From the NCBI GenBank assembly GCA_903828595.1, contig CAIKMS010000026.1, forward strand, positions 62,001 to 126,000: a stretch of 64,000 bases of DNA, read 5' to 3'. The notes under the pieces are model-generated. The model had not been told where the DNA came from. It searched no databases and worked only from the letters and a program-made list of their open reading frames with translations. Numbering within the stretch: the first letter of the stretch is position 1; each line of letters starts with the position of its first letter. Shown in pieces: positions 45,961 through 54,750 of the stretch. The position numbers were made by a program, and so were the translations under genes. This DNA comes from an uncultured Pseudomonadota bacterium. Lineage in GTDB: Bacteria > Pseudomonadota > Gammaproteobacteria > Steroidobacterales > Steroidobacteraceae.

Positions 45961-46833
45961 ATGAATATATACAAGAACTATTTAACGCAGCGAGTTACAT
46001 GGCCTGACTGTCAGGCTTTCGTGCGACTTCTGCTCGAAATGTTGGTGGTTGCGTTCGCCGAGATAGTTCTCGCATCATTTGCATTTGCAGATGATAAATT
46101 GATTTCAACAAACTCGCCGTTGGGTGCTGGTGACACGGTATTACTTCGCGTTTATGGCCAGTCCGATATGGACGGCACCGTCTATGTTGGTGATGATGGA
46201 ACGCTCAGCGTGCCGCTTGCAGGACCCATCCTTGTGGCTGGGCTTTCGCCTAATGATGCTGCGCACCGAATCGAGAAAGCACTTTCTGACGGAAATTTTT
46301 TAAACAACCCCCACGTAACGATTGTCGTAAGTCAGTCGAAAAGTCAGCGCGTTACTGTCTTGGGCGAGGTGCACTCGCCGGGGCGCTTTCCAATTGAGTC
46401 GCGTTCGACGATCCTGGATGTACTGGCTTTAGCCGGAGGGCTAACTGAAAACGCCGGTGACACTGTTTTTGTCCTGCATCCTGAACAGGACGAGACGGTG
46501 ACACGTCGCGTGATTAATCTTCACGAGATCACTCAAAAGCCAGATCAGGCTGTCGACAGAACGATCAGTGCCGGTGAGTCGATATACGTACCACGGGCTG
46601 ATGTTTTCTATGTGTACGGTGCGGTAACTTCGCCCAACAGTTACCGCCTTGATCCGGGTATGACGGTGCGCCAGGCTATCGCAAGGGCAGGCGGAGTAAG
46701 TGCCCGTGGTAGCTCGTCTCGCATTGACATCGAACGGCGCCGTGAGAATGGTGACGAAGAAGTCATTCACTCGAAGCCAAACGATCTGATCAAAGCTAAC
46801 GACGTTATTAAAGTAAAGGAAAGCCTGTTTTGA
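45961..46833 (+). CDS. epsE: Polysaccharide export protein (EpsE/Wza-like)
   Basis: The protein has 290 residues. After a signal region (LLEMLVVAFAEIVLASFAFAD) comes the Poly_export domain (LGAGDTVLLRVYGQSDMDG, about residues 52-140), then two SLBB-type segments (VTVLGEVHSPGRFPIESRS and VYGAVTSPNSYRLDPG). This is the short EpsE form of the outer membrane polysaccharide export family. I see no lipobox cysteine, so lipid anchoring is doubtful. It is the first gene of the plus-strand eps operon and its TGA overlaps the next start codon (TTGA). Confidence 0.9.
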   Translation: MNIYKNYLTQRVTWPDCQAFVRLLLEMLVVAFAEIVLASFAFADDKLISTNSPLGAGDTVLLRVYGQSDMDGTVYVGDDGTLSVPLAGPILVAGLSPNDAAHRIEKALSDGNFLNNPHVTIVVSQSKSQRVTVLGEVHSPGRFPIESRSTILDVLALAGGLTENAGDTVFVLHPEQDETVTRRVINLHEITQKPDQAVDRTISAGESIYVPRADVFYVYGAVTSPNSYRLDPGMTVRQAIARAGGVSARGSSSRIDIERRRENGDEEVIHSKPNDLIKANDVIKVKESLF

Positions 46834-48269
46834 CTCCTATAAATCGCGGTAGTGAGCTATCTGTTAGCACCCCAAACTTCGGCCCGATGCCGAGTATTGA
46901 GGAGCAATACCTTCGCGCGGGATTCTCGATACCGCAACTGCTCGAAGTTTTGAAAGCTTATTGGCGATTGTCCTGCTCAATAGTCGCTGCCATTTTAGTC
47001 ATGACGATAGTTGTGATTGCTGTAATTCCTCGCTCCTACACGGCTCGTGCGACCCTTATTTTCGACTACGAAAATCACGATCCTTTGGCGGGGGAGCAAT
47101 TCCCGCTGGCGATGATGCAAAGCTACGTAGCGACCCAGACGGAGCTAATAACCAGCCCAGTGGTTCTTGGTACTGTGCTGGACCGCCTTGGGTTATTGAG
47201 TGACCCTGAGTTTTCTGGTGGATTTCATGGTGAAGCGGCCGCCCAGCGTGATTTTGCGATGAAGCATCTTAGTACGCTACTTCAGGTTGATGAGGGGCGT
47301 GGTGGGCAAATTCTTTACGTTACTGCAACCGCGCATACGGCCGCTAAGGCCGCTGCGTTATCCAATGCGGTCGCAGACGTCTATCTTGAGCTTTACAAAA
47401 AGCGTGTCAGCGGGCCGGCGACTGAACGTGCTGAGCGCTATTCAGCGCAGTTAGGCGAGTTGCGCGAAAAAGTGGCCGCTGCCCAGGCCAACGTAACGGA
47501 GTTCAGACGCAGAAACGGGCTCACCGACGTCAGCACTGCGGGTTCGGCCAGTGACACCCAGGCAATTACTGAACTGCAATTGAAGTTGTTAGAGGCAGAA
47601 AATAGTCGACGTGTCGCCGAATCCAAGTCAACGGGTGACCATACGGTCAGCGATGAAGCGTTGGCTTCTCATACGGTAGAGGCACTTAAACAATCTCTGA
47701 CTTCTAAGGAAGCCGAATTGGCACAACTTCGGAGCACACTCGGCGCACAGCATCCAAAGATCCTTGAGTTGCAATCACAAATCAACGCTTTGCGCACGTC
47801 GCTGGATTCTGAGGTGAAGACCCTTTCAGCGAACAATCAGCAAAGGGTTCAGAGTACGCGAGACCTAGAGGGTAAGTATCACGCGGCCCTATCCTCGCAG
47901 CGCGAGAAATTGCTTGCGATACGACAGCTGCAGGATGAAGGGGCTAAGTTGCTTGTGGAGCTTGAGTCGGCACAGACCGTCTACAAGCGTGCACTGGACG
48001 GTTACGACCAAATCATGTTCGCGTCAACTCAGAAAACTACCAACGTAACTTTGATTGACCGGGCTACGCCACCGGCCAAGCCATCCAAGCCAAGCCGGGT
48101 GAAGCTACTCCTTATTGGTCTATTGGCGGGTCTGGGAGCGGGGATTTTAGTACCTCTTGCCTATGAATTATTTATCAACCGGCGTGTGCGGCATAGGCTG
48201 GATATGGAGCGCGACTTCGGGCTGCCGGTATTAGCGGAGTTGAGCGCTAATCTGCGGGGAGCGTTGTAA
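46830..48269 (+). CDS. epsF: Chain-length determinant protein (EpsF/Wzz family)
   Basis: The start is TTG 46830 overlapping the epsE stop, with AAAGGAA (46815-46821) eight bases upstream; this gives 479 residues. The Wzz domain includes an N-terminal helix (CSIVAAILVMTIVVIAVIP, about 50-68), a long coiled-coil middle (about 195-375, with LGAQHPKILELQSQINAL), the GNVR-like TPPAKPSKPSR segment and a C-terminal helix. It sets polymer length and partners the EpsG kinase-like protein coded 2 bases downstream. It is an inner membrane protein with a large periplasmic part. Confidence 0.9.
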   Translation: MTPINRGSELSVSTPNFGPMPSIEEQYLRAGFSIPQLLEVLKAYWRLSCSIVAAILVMTIVVIAVIPRSYTARATLIFDYENHDPLAGEQFPLAMMQSYVATQTELITSPVVLGTVLDRLGLLSDPEFSGGFHGEAAAQRDFAMKHLSTLLQVDEGRGGQILYVTATAHTAAKAAALSNAVADVYLELYKKRVSGPATERAERYSAQLGELREKVAAAQANVTEFRRRNGLTDVSTAGSASDTQAITELQLKLLEAENSRRVAESKSTGDHTVSDEALASHTVEALKQSLTSKEAELAQLRSTLGAQHPKILELQSQINALRTSLDSEVKTLSANNQQRVQSTRDLEGKYHAALSSQREKLLAIRQLQDEGAKLLVELESAQTVYKRALDGYDQIMFASTQKTTNVTLIDRATPPAKPSKPSRVKLLLIGLLAGLGAGILVPLAYELFINRRVRHRLDMERDFGLPVLAELSANLRGAL

Positions 48270-48271
48270 TT

Positions 48272-49225
48272 ATGGCAGCTGAGCCATCGAAAATTTCCAC
48301 CAGTGACTCTGAGGTAGAGCTGCGCAACACCCTTATTCAGCTTCTGGGGCTATCGGGGGACGTTGTGGAGTCTATCCTGCGCGCCGCAGCGGCCTCCAAG
48401 CGTGGATTTTCGGATGCGGCTTTGGATCTGGGCATCATTACCCAGAAGCACATCCAAGAGGCGGTTGAAATTGTGCGCGCCAAGCGTGCCTCGAGACCGT
48501 TTGGGCCTGGGTCTACGACGGCCGTGCCTCTCCATCCTCCAGCAACGATTGCTAAGGATCCCGAGCCACGACAGCTTGTACGGGTAGCCGGAAAGGCTCG
48601 CCCTGGAGTGGAGCTTGCCTCTCATCTCGAGGAGGCCGGGGGGCGCTGGGAGGCTATCCGGTCTCTGCGGACGGAGTTACTGCTGAGTAGCCAGCGAGGG
48701 CAGCGCAACGGCATGCTGGCGGTGCTCAGTGCTGAGGGTCAGGATGGTCGGTCGGTTTTGGCAGGTGAATTAGCATTAAGCTTTGCTCAACTTGGTCGAA
48801 AGACATTGCTTGTTGATGCAGACTTACGAAACCCTTCACAGAACAGACTCTTTAACTCCGTCAGTGAGTGGGGTCTTGCCCAGGCCATCGCATTCGGCGA
48901 GTTGCCGGTGCCTCAGGAAGTTGAAGGTTTTGATGATCTAGCGCTGGTTGTCTCTGGAGCAGTCTTGCCCAATCCGTTGGAAATGTTCACGAGCCCTAAT
49001 TTTCAGAGACTGGTGTCCATTTGGTCTAGTGAGTATGAGTTTGTAATTTTTGATACGCCGCCTCTGGAAAAATATTCTGACGCCTTACTGATCGCCAAAT
49101 TAGCGGGCCGGGGTCTACTGGTAAGCAGAGCAGCTAAGACGCACTATACCGCCGTTAAAACCGCTTTGCGGCGCATAGAGGGGACGCAGGCGGTGATGGT
49201 CGGTAGTGTGCTGAATCGGTTTTAA
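48272..49225 (+). CDS. epsG: EpsG-type chain-length tyrosine kinase-like ATPase
   Basis: The protein has 317 residues. An N-terminal helical domain (about 15-75, with GIITQKHIQEAVEIV, similar to GspE N-terminal segments) precedes the BY-kinase/ParA-like domain (from about 115). Walker A-prime LLVDADLRNP (179-188) is intact. The P-loop region reads SAEGQDGRSVLAG, with R160-S161 where classical enzymes have K-S/T. No C-terminal tyrosine cluster is present; the protein ends GSVLNRF. It matches the EpsG branch, where the GRS form is usual. It should work with EpsF to control polymer length, but kinase activity is doubtful. Confidence 0.85.
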   Translation: MAAEPSKISTSDSEVELRNTLIQLLGLSGDVVESILRAAAASKRGFSDAALDLGIITQKHIQEAVEIVRAKRASRPFGPGSTTAVPLHPPATIAKDPEPRQLVRVAGKARPGVELASHLEEAGGRWEAIRSLRTELLLSSQRGQRNGMLAVLSAEGQDGRSVLAGELALSFAQLGRKTLLVDADLRNPSQNRLFNSVSEWGLAQAIAFGELPVPQEVEGFDDLALVVSGAVLPNPLEMFTSPNFQRLVSIWSSEYEFVIFDTPPLEKYSDALLIAKLAGRGLLVSRAAKTHYTAVKTALRRIEGTQAVMVGSVLNRF

Positions 49226-49324
49226 CAAGCGACCCTGGCGCTCAGCGAGCCTCCGGTGTCGTTTCTCTTTAAGGGCGATTGTCGATTGTCAGGTCTTTGA
49301 TCAGACCGAAGGGCAGCTGTCGAG

Positions 49325-50512
49325 ATGATCTACCTCCTCAATTTCCTTCTATTTATCATCACCCTGCCCGCACTTTTGGCATGCAGTTACCTATTCGTCT
49401 TAAGTGTGTTATCCGGCAGGTCTGCCAGACGATATGCTGACCAGCGGGAGAATTACTTTTTCTTTGTGGTTCCTGCCCACAATGAGGAGAAGGGCCTCCA
49501 ACGTACCCTTGAAAGTCTGAAAAGAGCTTGCTGGAGGCCAGATCTTTTTACGATTGTTGTCGTCGCCGACAATTGCAGCGACTCCACGGCAGCAATTGCG
49601 CGTGATTTAGGTGCTACCGTGCTTGAGCGAAACGATAATCAACGACGCGGCAAAGGCTACGCGCTGGATTATGCGTTCAATTGGTGCCGACGTCAGAACC
49701 ATGAAGCAGCTATCGTTGTCGTGGATGCTGACACAGTAATTGATGCGGGTCTGCTTGCTGCTTTCAATCGGGGATTGAATGCGGGTGAGCCGGTAATGCA
49801 GGGACATTATGGAATCCTAAATGCCTATGACTCCTGGCGGACACGGCTCATGGCGATCGCCTTCACCTGTTTCCATCAAGTTCGATCGCGTGGTCGAGAA
49901 CGCCTGCATCTGTCCTGCGGTATACGGGGTAACGGCTGGTGCTTCGCGCCTGACGTATTGTCGCTAGTACCGTATGCTGCACACTCGCTTGCCGAAGACG
50001 TCGAATTCGGAATTGAGCTTGCGCTAAAAGCGAGGCTACGGGTTTCATACATCGATGATGCTGTCGTGTTAGGGGAGGCTACCACTAAGGCAAACGACTC
50101 AGCAGGCCAACAGAAGCGATGGGCCAGTGGTCGACTCGCTTTATTGAAGTCCCACGGGCTACTTTTAGCACGAGCAGCAATCCGAGAACGTGATTTTCTC
50201 ATGTTGGACCTGCTCTTGGATCTACTTGTTCCGCCGCTTTCCGTGCTGCTTCTTTGGATCGTTACTGTTGCGGCACTGGCGTGGATGTTCGCACTTGTTA
50301 ATTACGATGTCAGATTCATTGGGATCGTGGTCGGCGTTTCTTTGCTGCAGTTAATCGCCTACGTAGGACGAGGATGGTTTTTAAGCGGTATCGGGGTTCG
50401 AGGATTACTCGACCTTCTGAGAGTCCCCGGATTTATATTGTGGAAAGTGGTCAGAGTATTAGCCAGTGCGGCGCCAAGCCAATGGATTCGAACCAATCGG
50501 ATTGAGCGATAA
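49325..50512 (+). CDS. Family 2 glycosyltransferase, membrane-bound
   Basis: The protein has 395 residues. An N-terminal helix is followed by the GT-A domain: FVVPAHNEEKGLQRTL near residue 47, VVVADNCSDST, the DAD metal motif in IVVVDADTVID, the EDVEFG acceptor region, and QQKRW (near residue 261), the QxxRW motif of processive-type GT2 enzymes. Three or more C-terminal helices follow. It likely transfers or polymerises a sugar for the exopolysaccharide at the inner membrane. It begins 99 bases after epsG, in the same direction. Confidence 0.9.
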   Translation: MIYLLNFLLFIITLPALLACSYLFVLSVLSGRSARRYADQRENYFFFVVPAHNEEKGLQRTLESLKRACWRPDLFTIVVVADNCSDSTAAIARDLGATVLERNDNQRRGKGYALDYAFNWCRRQNHEAAIVVVDADTVIDAGLLAAFNRGLNAGEPVMQGHYGILNAYDSWRTRLMAIAFTCFHQVRSRGRERLHLSCGIRGNGWCFAPDVLSLVPYAAHSLAEDVEFGIELALKARLRVSYIDDAVVLGEATTKANDSAGQQKRWASGRLALLKSHGLLLARAAIRERDFLMLDLLLDLLVPPLSVLLLWIVTVAALAWMFALVNYDVRFIGIVVGVSLLQLIAYVGRGWFLSGIGVRGLLDLLRVPGFILWKVVRVLASAAPSQWIRTNRIER

Positions 50513-50570
50513 CGTATGCCGTTCAGACGCCTGACCAACAGCCTGCAATGTACGGGTTTGGCTTCTAACA

Positions 50571-51806
50571 ATGGTTAAGATTGTAATTGTAGCCGGCCAG
50601 CAACTCTTCCCAGTTGCCACTGGCGGGCAATTACGCACGGCCGGGTTTGCCCAGGCTCTGGCACGTCAAGGATACAATGTCACTGTTTATAGTTTAACCG
50701 GAAGACGTGCCGACTATGTGTCAAGTCGCTTCTTAGCGGGTCGCCGTCAAGAAGCTATCGAAGATCGGCTTATTGAAATAACTCACTTGGGATTCTGGCG
50801 TGGGATTGCACATTATCTTAGTCGCGCCGTGCGGTATCCCCGATTCCTCCAGTACTACGCCTTGGCCAGAGGCTGGATTCCGAAAGAATTGAGAACGCTT
50901 CTCAGCGAGGCTGATGCGGTAATTGCCGATGGCTCGTTTATTCCGAGGGTGCCCGAGTATCCTGCAACGCAACCATGGTACCTACTAAGCCATCAGCTTG
51001 AATTCAAATTGCTAGAACAACAGTATGGGGTTGCCCATCGTTATACGCAGCGGTTGAAGAGGTTTGAGGAAAAGGCGGCACAGCAATACCATGAAATATT
51101 TTCGGTTGCCGAGGCTGATCAAGAGTTTTTTCGAAAAGAAGATATCCGTAAGTTGATTGATGCTCCGATCCTGCGTTGCGGAGTTGACCCGTTAAGATAC
51201 CAAAGAGATCCGGTAACTCGTGCGCGTGTCAGAGAAGAATTGGGCTTTGCGACCAATGACACTGTTTTTCTTTTTACCGGAAGCGCGTGGCTGCCTAATG
51301 CACAGGCAGTGTCTTTTCTTCGCGAATTCGCTCGCAGAAATCATGACGTATTGCGGAAATTGAGGATCTATTTTCTCATCGTTGGTAGCGTTGAGAAAGC
51401 GAGCTCACGTGACGGCCGCGCGGTGATTACAGGGCGTGTGCCCGAGATCTTTCCGTATTTTTGCGCCGCCGATGTTGGCTTAAACCCTATTGATACTGGA
51501 GCTGGTGCTAACGTTAAGTTATTTGAGTATGTGGCGGCGAAATTGCCGGTAATGAGCACAACTTTTGGCGCGCGTGGCTCGTCCCTAGTAGAAGGAATCG
51601 ATTACGTAGGGTTCAATCGAGAGAATTTTCTGGATGTTCTCCATTCTGTTGTGGCGCGTCGGTCTGACGGAGATTGGGAGTTACTCGGGGAAGAGGTCTG
51701 GAGTCGTCACAAGAATCAGTTTGATATTACCGAGATTGTTCGATCGACCTTGATTTTGGCACCTGACTTTCCACAAATTCCATATCAGAGATTGCCGGAA
51801 TCTTAA
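50571..51806 (+). CDS. Glycosyltransferase, GT-B type (GT4-like)
   Basis: The protein has 411 residues with the two-domain GT-B plan. The N-terminal acceptor domain has VAGQQLFPVATGGQLRTAGFAQALARQG in pieces (a GG loop near 18-19). The C-terminal donor domain has FLFTGSAWLPNAQAV near residue 237, and FCAADVGLNPIDTGAGANVK with LFEYVAAKLPVMST near residue 310, the usual nucleotide-sugar site. It is the last plus-strand gene of the eps operon, 58 bases after GT2. It probably adds a sugar in the cytoplasm. The sugar is unknown. Confidence 0.88.
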   Translation: MVKIVIVAGQQLFPVATGGQLRTAGFAQALARQGYNVTVYSLTGRRADYVSSRFLAGRRQEAIEDRLIEITHLGFWRGIAHYLSRAVRYPRFLQYYALARGWIPKELRTLLSEADAVIADGSFIPRVPEYPATQPWYLLSHQLEFKLLEQQYGVAHRYTQRLKRFEEKAAQQYHEIFSVAEADQEFFRKEDIRKLIDAPILRCGVDPLRYQRDPVTRARVREELGFATNDTVFLFTGSAWLPNAQAVSFLREFARRNHDVLRKLRIYFLIVGSVEKASSRDGRAVITGRVPEIFPYFCAADVGLNPIDTGAGANVKLFEYVAAKLPVMSTTFGARGSSLVEGIDYVGFNRENFLDVLHSVVARRSDGDWELLGEEVWSRHKNQFDITEIVRSTLILAPDFPQIPYQRLPES

Positions 51807-51827
51807 TTTTCCGGTTGCGATATAAAT

Positions 51828-52427
51828 TCATTCCAAAGCTTTGAGAGCTCTTGCAGGAACTCCGCCTACCATTCGATTTTCTGGAACACTACCTGATACG
51901 ACTGACCCGGCTGCAACGACGCTTCCCTTACCTATAGATACACCCGGTAAAACAGTCGTGCAAGCAGCAATCCAAGTTCCTGACTCAATTAAAATGTTAC
52001 CGGTTTTGACAGGCCCCGTACGAGCAACGGCTGGTCCGATCTCATGGTCGGTTGTAATTAAGACCACATGGTGGCCAATACTTACATTGTCCTGAATAGT
52101 GATACAGCCGGTCAAATCAAGATAAGTATGAGCGTTGACAATACAACCGCTTCCTATTGTCAATCGCTTTTGAATTAAACCGGATCCTGTGAAGTGAACT
52201 CTGCCAATAAGTAAGGTTCGAGATCCTATTTTGAAGCCGGCTGTTCGATAGATTGCTGTTCGTAATCTTGAAAAACAAAGATCAGGCAAAAGTAGCACAG
52301 CAAAGTTTGCTAACACTAAGCGAAGATTAAGATTCTCAAATTCGCTGATGATGGCAAGGATAAGACGATTGAGAATGGAGCGTTTGTTGGGCTGGGCATG
52401 ATCTTGTTTGTAATTACTCTCAGGCAT
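51828..52427 (-). CDS. Left-handed beta-helix (hexapeptide) acyltransferase, WcaF-like
   Basis: The protein has 199 residues. The C-terminal half shows repeated hexapeptides (IGSRTLLIGRVHF, VSIGHHVVLITTDHE, GNILIESGTWIAACTTV and LPGVSIGKGSVVAAGSVV), with the catalytic-type histidine in TTDHEIG. The fold and the N-terminal pattern fit sugar O-acetyltransferases of the WcaF/NodL kind. Position at the edge of the EPS locus suggests polysaccharide O-acetylation. However, it is on the minus strand, 14 bases behind the NTF2-like gene, and so could be part of the amino acid:carrier-protein operon and acylate its product. Confidence 0.88.
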   Translation of the reverse strand: MPESNYKQDHAQPNKRSILNRLILAIISEFENLNLRLVLANFAVLLLPDLCFSRLRTAIYRTAGFKIGSRTLLIGRVHFTGSGLIQKRLTIGSGCIVNAHTYLDLTGCITIQDNVSIGHHVVLITTDHEIGPAVARTGPVKTGNILIESGTWIAACTTVLPGVSIGKGSVVAAGSVVSGSVPENRMVGGVPARALKALE

Positions 52428-52441
52428 TTTCTAACATCCGA

Positions 52442-52825
52442 TCAAATAGGGGTAAACATTTCCATGTAGCTTGCTATCTGTCCATTTGATGTTTTAACTA
52501 CATCTACCAGTTGGGTTTGTACTGCCAGCCCTGTAATTTTTGATCGAATTTGGCATTGCCAAACAATGCATGATTTTTCGTTCTCTGCTATTTCACTAAT
52601 CCGCTCGTAATCATCTATTTTGAACATGCGGACCAGTGTCGTTAGCCAAGGTTGAAACTGCTCGATAGTGGTTTCACGGACAGCAATGGGCTTACCATCA
52701 CTAGCACCTGTAATAGTAAATTTGCCCGTGCGCTGGAACAAAGCACACATGGTAGTAATGTCTCCATCTAGGCGAGCTTGGTGCAGCCTTTTAAGAATTG
52801 AGATCGCAGAGTTGGGTCCGTTCAT
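52442..52825 (-). CDS. NTF2-like (SnoaL-type) small protein
   Basis: ATG 52825 has a perfect AAGGAG (52835-52840) nine bases upstream, giving 127 residues; the frame opens eight codons earlier at a GTG. The sequence has the cone-shaped NTF2/SnoaL plan: an N-terminal helix ILKRLHQARLDGDITTMCALF, a strand with GKFTITGASDG, and C-terminal strands (CIVWQCQIRSKITG, VQTQLVDVVKTSNGQ). Such proteins may be cyclases, isomerases, hydrolases or mere binders, so function is open. It lies between the esterase and the hexapeptide acyltransferase genes in the same short operon. Confidence 0.7.
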   Translation of the reverse strand: MNGPNSAISILKRLHQARLDGDITTMCALFQRTGKFTITGASDGKPIAVRETTIEQFQPWLTTLVRMFKIDDYERISEIAENEKSCIVWQCQIRSKITGLAVQTQLVDVVKTSNGQIASYMEMFTPI

Positions 52826-52855
52826 GGATTTAAGCTCCTTCATTCGCACGCGCAG

Positions 52856-53812
52856 TCACTGCTGGGCCGCATTTTTTGCCATGACTGCATTGACTATATC
52901 GCTACTCAACATCGCAATTGCGTCGCTAGCATAGGGGATGAAGCCCCCAAGCGCATAAAAAAGATGAATCATCCCTGGGTGGCAACGGTAGGTCACCTCG
53001 ACTTCGGCTGCTTTTAGACGAGTGTAGTAATGATAACCCTCATCGCGTAACGGATCGTATTCGGCGGTATGAATGATGGTCGCTGGGACGCCGCAGAGCG
53101 AAGACTCAAGGCCTGGTGAAACCCTGGGATCGGCTCGATCAATCTCCGAGGTTAGGTAGTATTTTAGATCGTGATCTAAAGTCTCTTTTTCCAGAAAATA
53201 ACCTCGTTCCAACTCCTGTCGTGATCCGGTGCTAGAGGTATAGTCAAGAATCGGGCACAACAAGACTTGGAGAGCCACGGGATGCGGGCCTTCATTTCGT
53301 AGCATATGACTGGTCGCGGCAACCAAGGTGGCACCCGCGGAGTCACCAACAACGACTATAGTGCGCTGACTCGCTGCGGACTGACCGGAGCGCCTCGCCA
53401 AGTATTGGACGGCCGAGCTCACATCCTGTAGAGCCGCGGGAAAAGGGTGCTCAGGCGCAAGACGATAGGAGAGCGAAACCACGGGATACCCGGTATTCAT
53501 GGCTAGTGCCTTGGCAATGCCTCCATGAGTGTCTAGGTCGCCAGCAACGAGTCCGCCGCCGTGTACGTACAAAATAGTGGGCTCGTTCTCGCTAATAGCA
53601 TCGTTAGAACTGTAGATGCGGACGGCAAGTGAGCCTGATTCGCTGGGGATAACGTCGTCCCAGCTGGCCAAATGGTCTGCGGGCGTCGCACCCATCACCA
53701 GTAGTTCGGCAAGAGCGTTACGGCGCGCGGCAACTGTCATTTCGGCGATTGGAAGTTTAGGACCCGCGTTTAGCCGGTTCAGGAACTTTTTTACGCGGGC
53801 ATCCAGAGTCAT
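52856..53812 (-). CDS. Alpha/beta hydrolase, HSL-family esterase
   Basis: The protein has 318 residues. The hormone-sensitive-lipase branch is shown by the oxyanion motif YVHGGGLVAGDL near residue 82, the nucleophile in VVGDSAGAT near residue 157, the aspartate in AEYDPLRDEG near residue 254 and the histidine in PGMIHLFYAL near residue 284. Its ATG overlaps the stop of the amino acid:carrier-protein ligase gene (TAATG), so the two are translationally coupled. In this setting it may release a product from the carrier protein or deacylate an intermediate, but a plain esterase role is equally possible. Confidence 0.88.
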   Translation of the reverse strand: MTLDARVKKFLNRLNAGPKLPIAEMTVAARRNALAELLVMGATPADHLASWDDVIPSESGSLAVRIYSSNDAISENEPTILYVHGGGLVAGDLDTHGGIAKALAMNTGYPVVSLSYRLAPEHPFPAALQDVSSAVQYLARRSGQSAASQRTIVVVGDSAGATLVAATSHMLRNEGPHPVALQVLLCPILDYTSSTGSRQELERGYFLEKETLDHDLKYYLTSEIDRADPRVSPGLESSLCGVPATIIHTAEYDPLRDEGYHYYTRLKAAEVEVTYRCHPGMIHLFYALGGFIPYASDAIAMLSSDIVNAVMAKNAAQQ

Positions 53813-54690
53813 TACAGCGCTAAATGTGCTTTAACGGCGCCAGGCCAGTGATCCGGATCGGGTCCATGTATTGAAAATAGGGCAACGGTCAGACGATCCA
53901 TACCGAAAGCCACGCAGCTAGTGTGCGCAGGACCGTCATTAGCCGTGTTGATATTCCAGGTAACACCGAAGTGATCTCGGTGATAATTGAAGCTCATGCA
54001 GGCTGTGGGCTTTGCGTCAGGTGTATAGGGGATCAGAAGCTCGAACTTTAGGGATTGCTGTCGCTGGCTGACCGCCATCATTTGTCCGGCACGACCAAAA
54101 AACGGGTCGTTAGCGATATCCATGCTGTGCGGCAAGCCTAGTTGGTCGGCCAATTGTGGAGCCCGAAGCATCCATGCCTCCCGAAACTCCATGATTTCAG
54201 GCTCAGAGCCGATCCGAACAAACTCTCGCATTCGAAACGACTGCAGACGATCTAAATTGCTCGATGGCTCACGGCGAAAGCAATCAGCCTCGATATCAAA
54301 TTGAAGCCCACCCACGGGCATCGTGCCCCGGTCGGCAATAATGGGGTAAACCGGGTAACAGGCAGCCGGTGTCAGCACTAGGTCGGTTGCTGCCAGGCCT
54401 TCCGTCCAGTCTTCTCCGGATGCGTAGCGGTCCGCCATTAGCCGGACTTCCAATTCTGAGCCGTGCAGCGCGCAGGCGCACCCCAAGAGATTGGGGAAGC
54501 TGTTTAGGTAGCCCGATTTCTCAAGTTGCGCTCGACTCATCACCGGTGGGAAGCGTAAGACCTCGGCCTGCGCGGCACGCTGGTGGGTAATAAATTTTTC
54601 CAATTGATCGAGCACATGGACGTAGGTTTGAGTACGCGCATACACCCCATCAGCGCCCATCGGTACAAACAGGCGATTTTTTAGCGACAT
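53812..54690 (-). CDS. Amino acid:[carrier protein] ligase (SerRS-like)
   Basis: ATG 54690 has GGGGA close upstream and gives 292 residues. The protein is the class II aminoacyl-tRNA synthetase catalytic core alone, with no tRNA-binding arm. The class II motif 2 is RMREFVRIG. Motif 3 is AFGMDRLTVALF. Numbered from this start, C111 (TPAAC), E156 (MREF) and C259 (HTSC) have the same 45 and 148 residue spacing as the zinc ligands of Bradyrhizobium Bll0957 as I recall them (C131, E176, C279). Those enzymes load glycine or alanine onto a carrier protein. A stand-alone carrier gene lies at 57188. It is coupled to the esterase gene and follows the dehydrogenase gene. Confidence 0.92.
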   Translation of the reverse strand: MSLKNRLFVPMGADGVYARTQTYVHVLDQLEKFITHQRAAQAEVLRFPPVMSRAQLEKSGYLNSFPNLLGCACALHGSELEVRLMADRYASGEDWTEGLAATDLVLTPAACYPVYPIIADRGTMPVGGLQFDIEADCFRREPSSNLDRLQSFRMREFVRIGSEPEIMEFREAWMLRAPQLADQLGLPHSMDIANDPFFGRAGQMMAVSQRQQSLKFELLIPYTPDAKPTACMSFNYHRDHFGVTWNINTANDGPAHTSCVAFGMDRLTVALFSIHGPDPDHWPGAVKAHLAL

Positions 54691-54750
54691 GGAATCCCCA
54701 GGCATAGTTTTTTATCGATTGAAGATTTCAAGGCCAAACAAAAAGACGCC

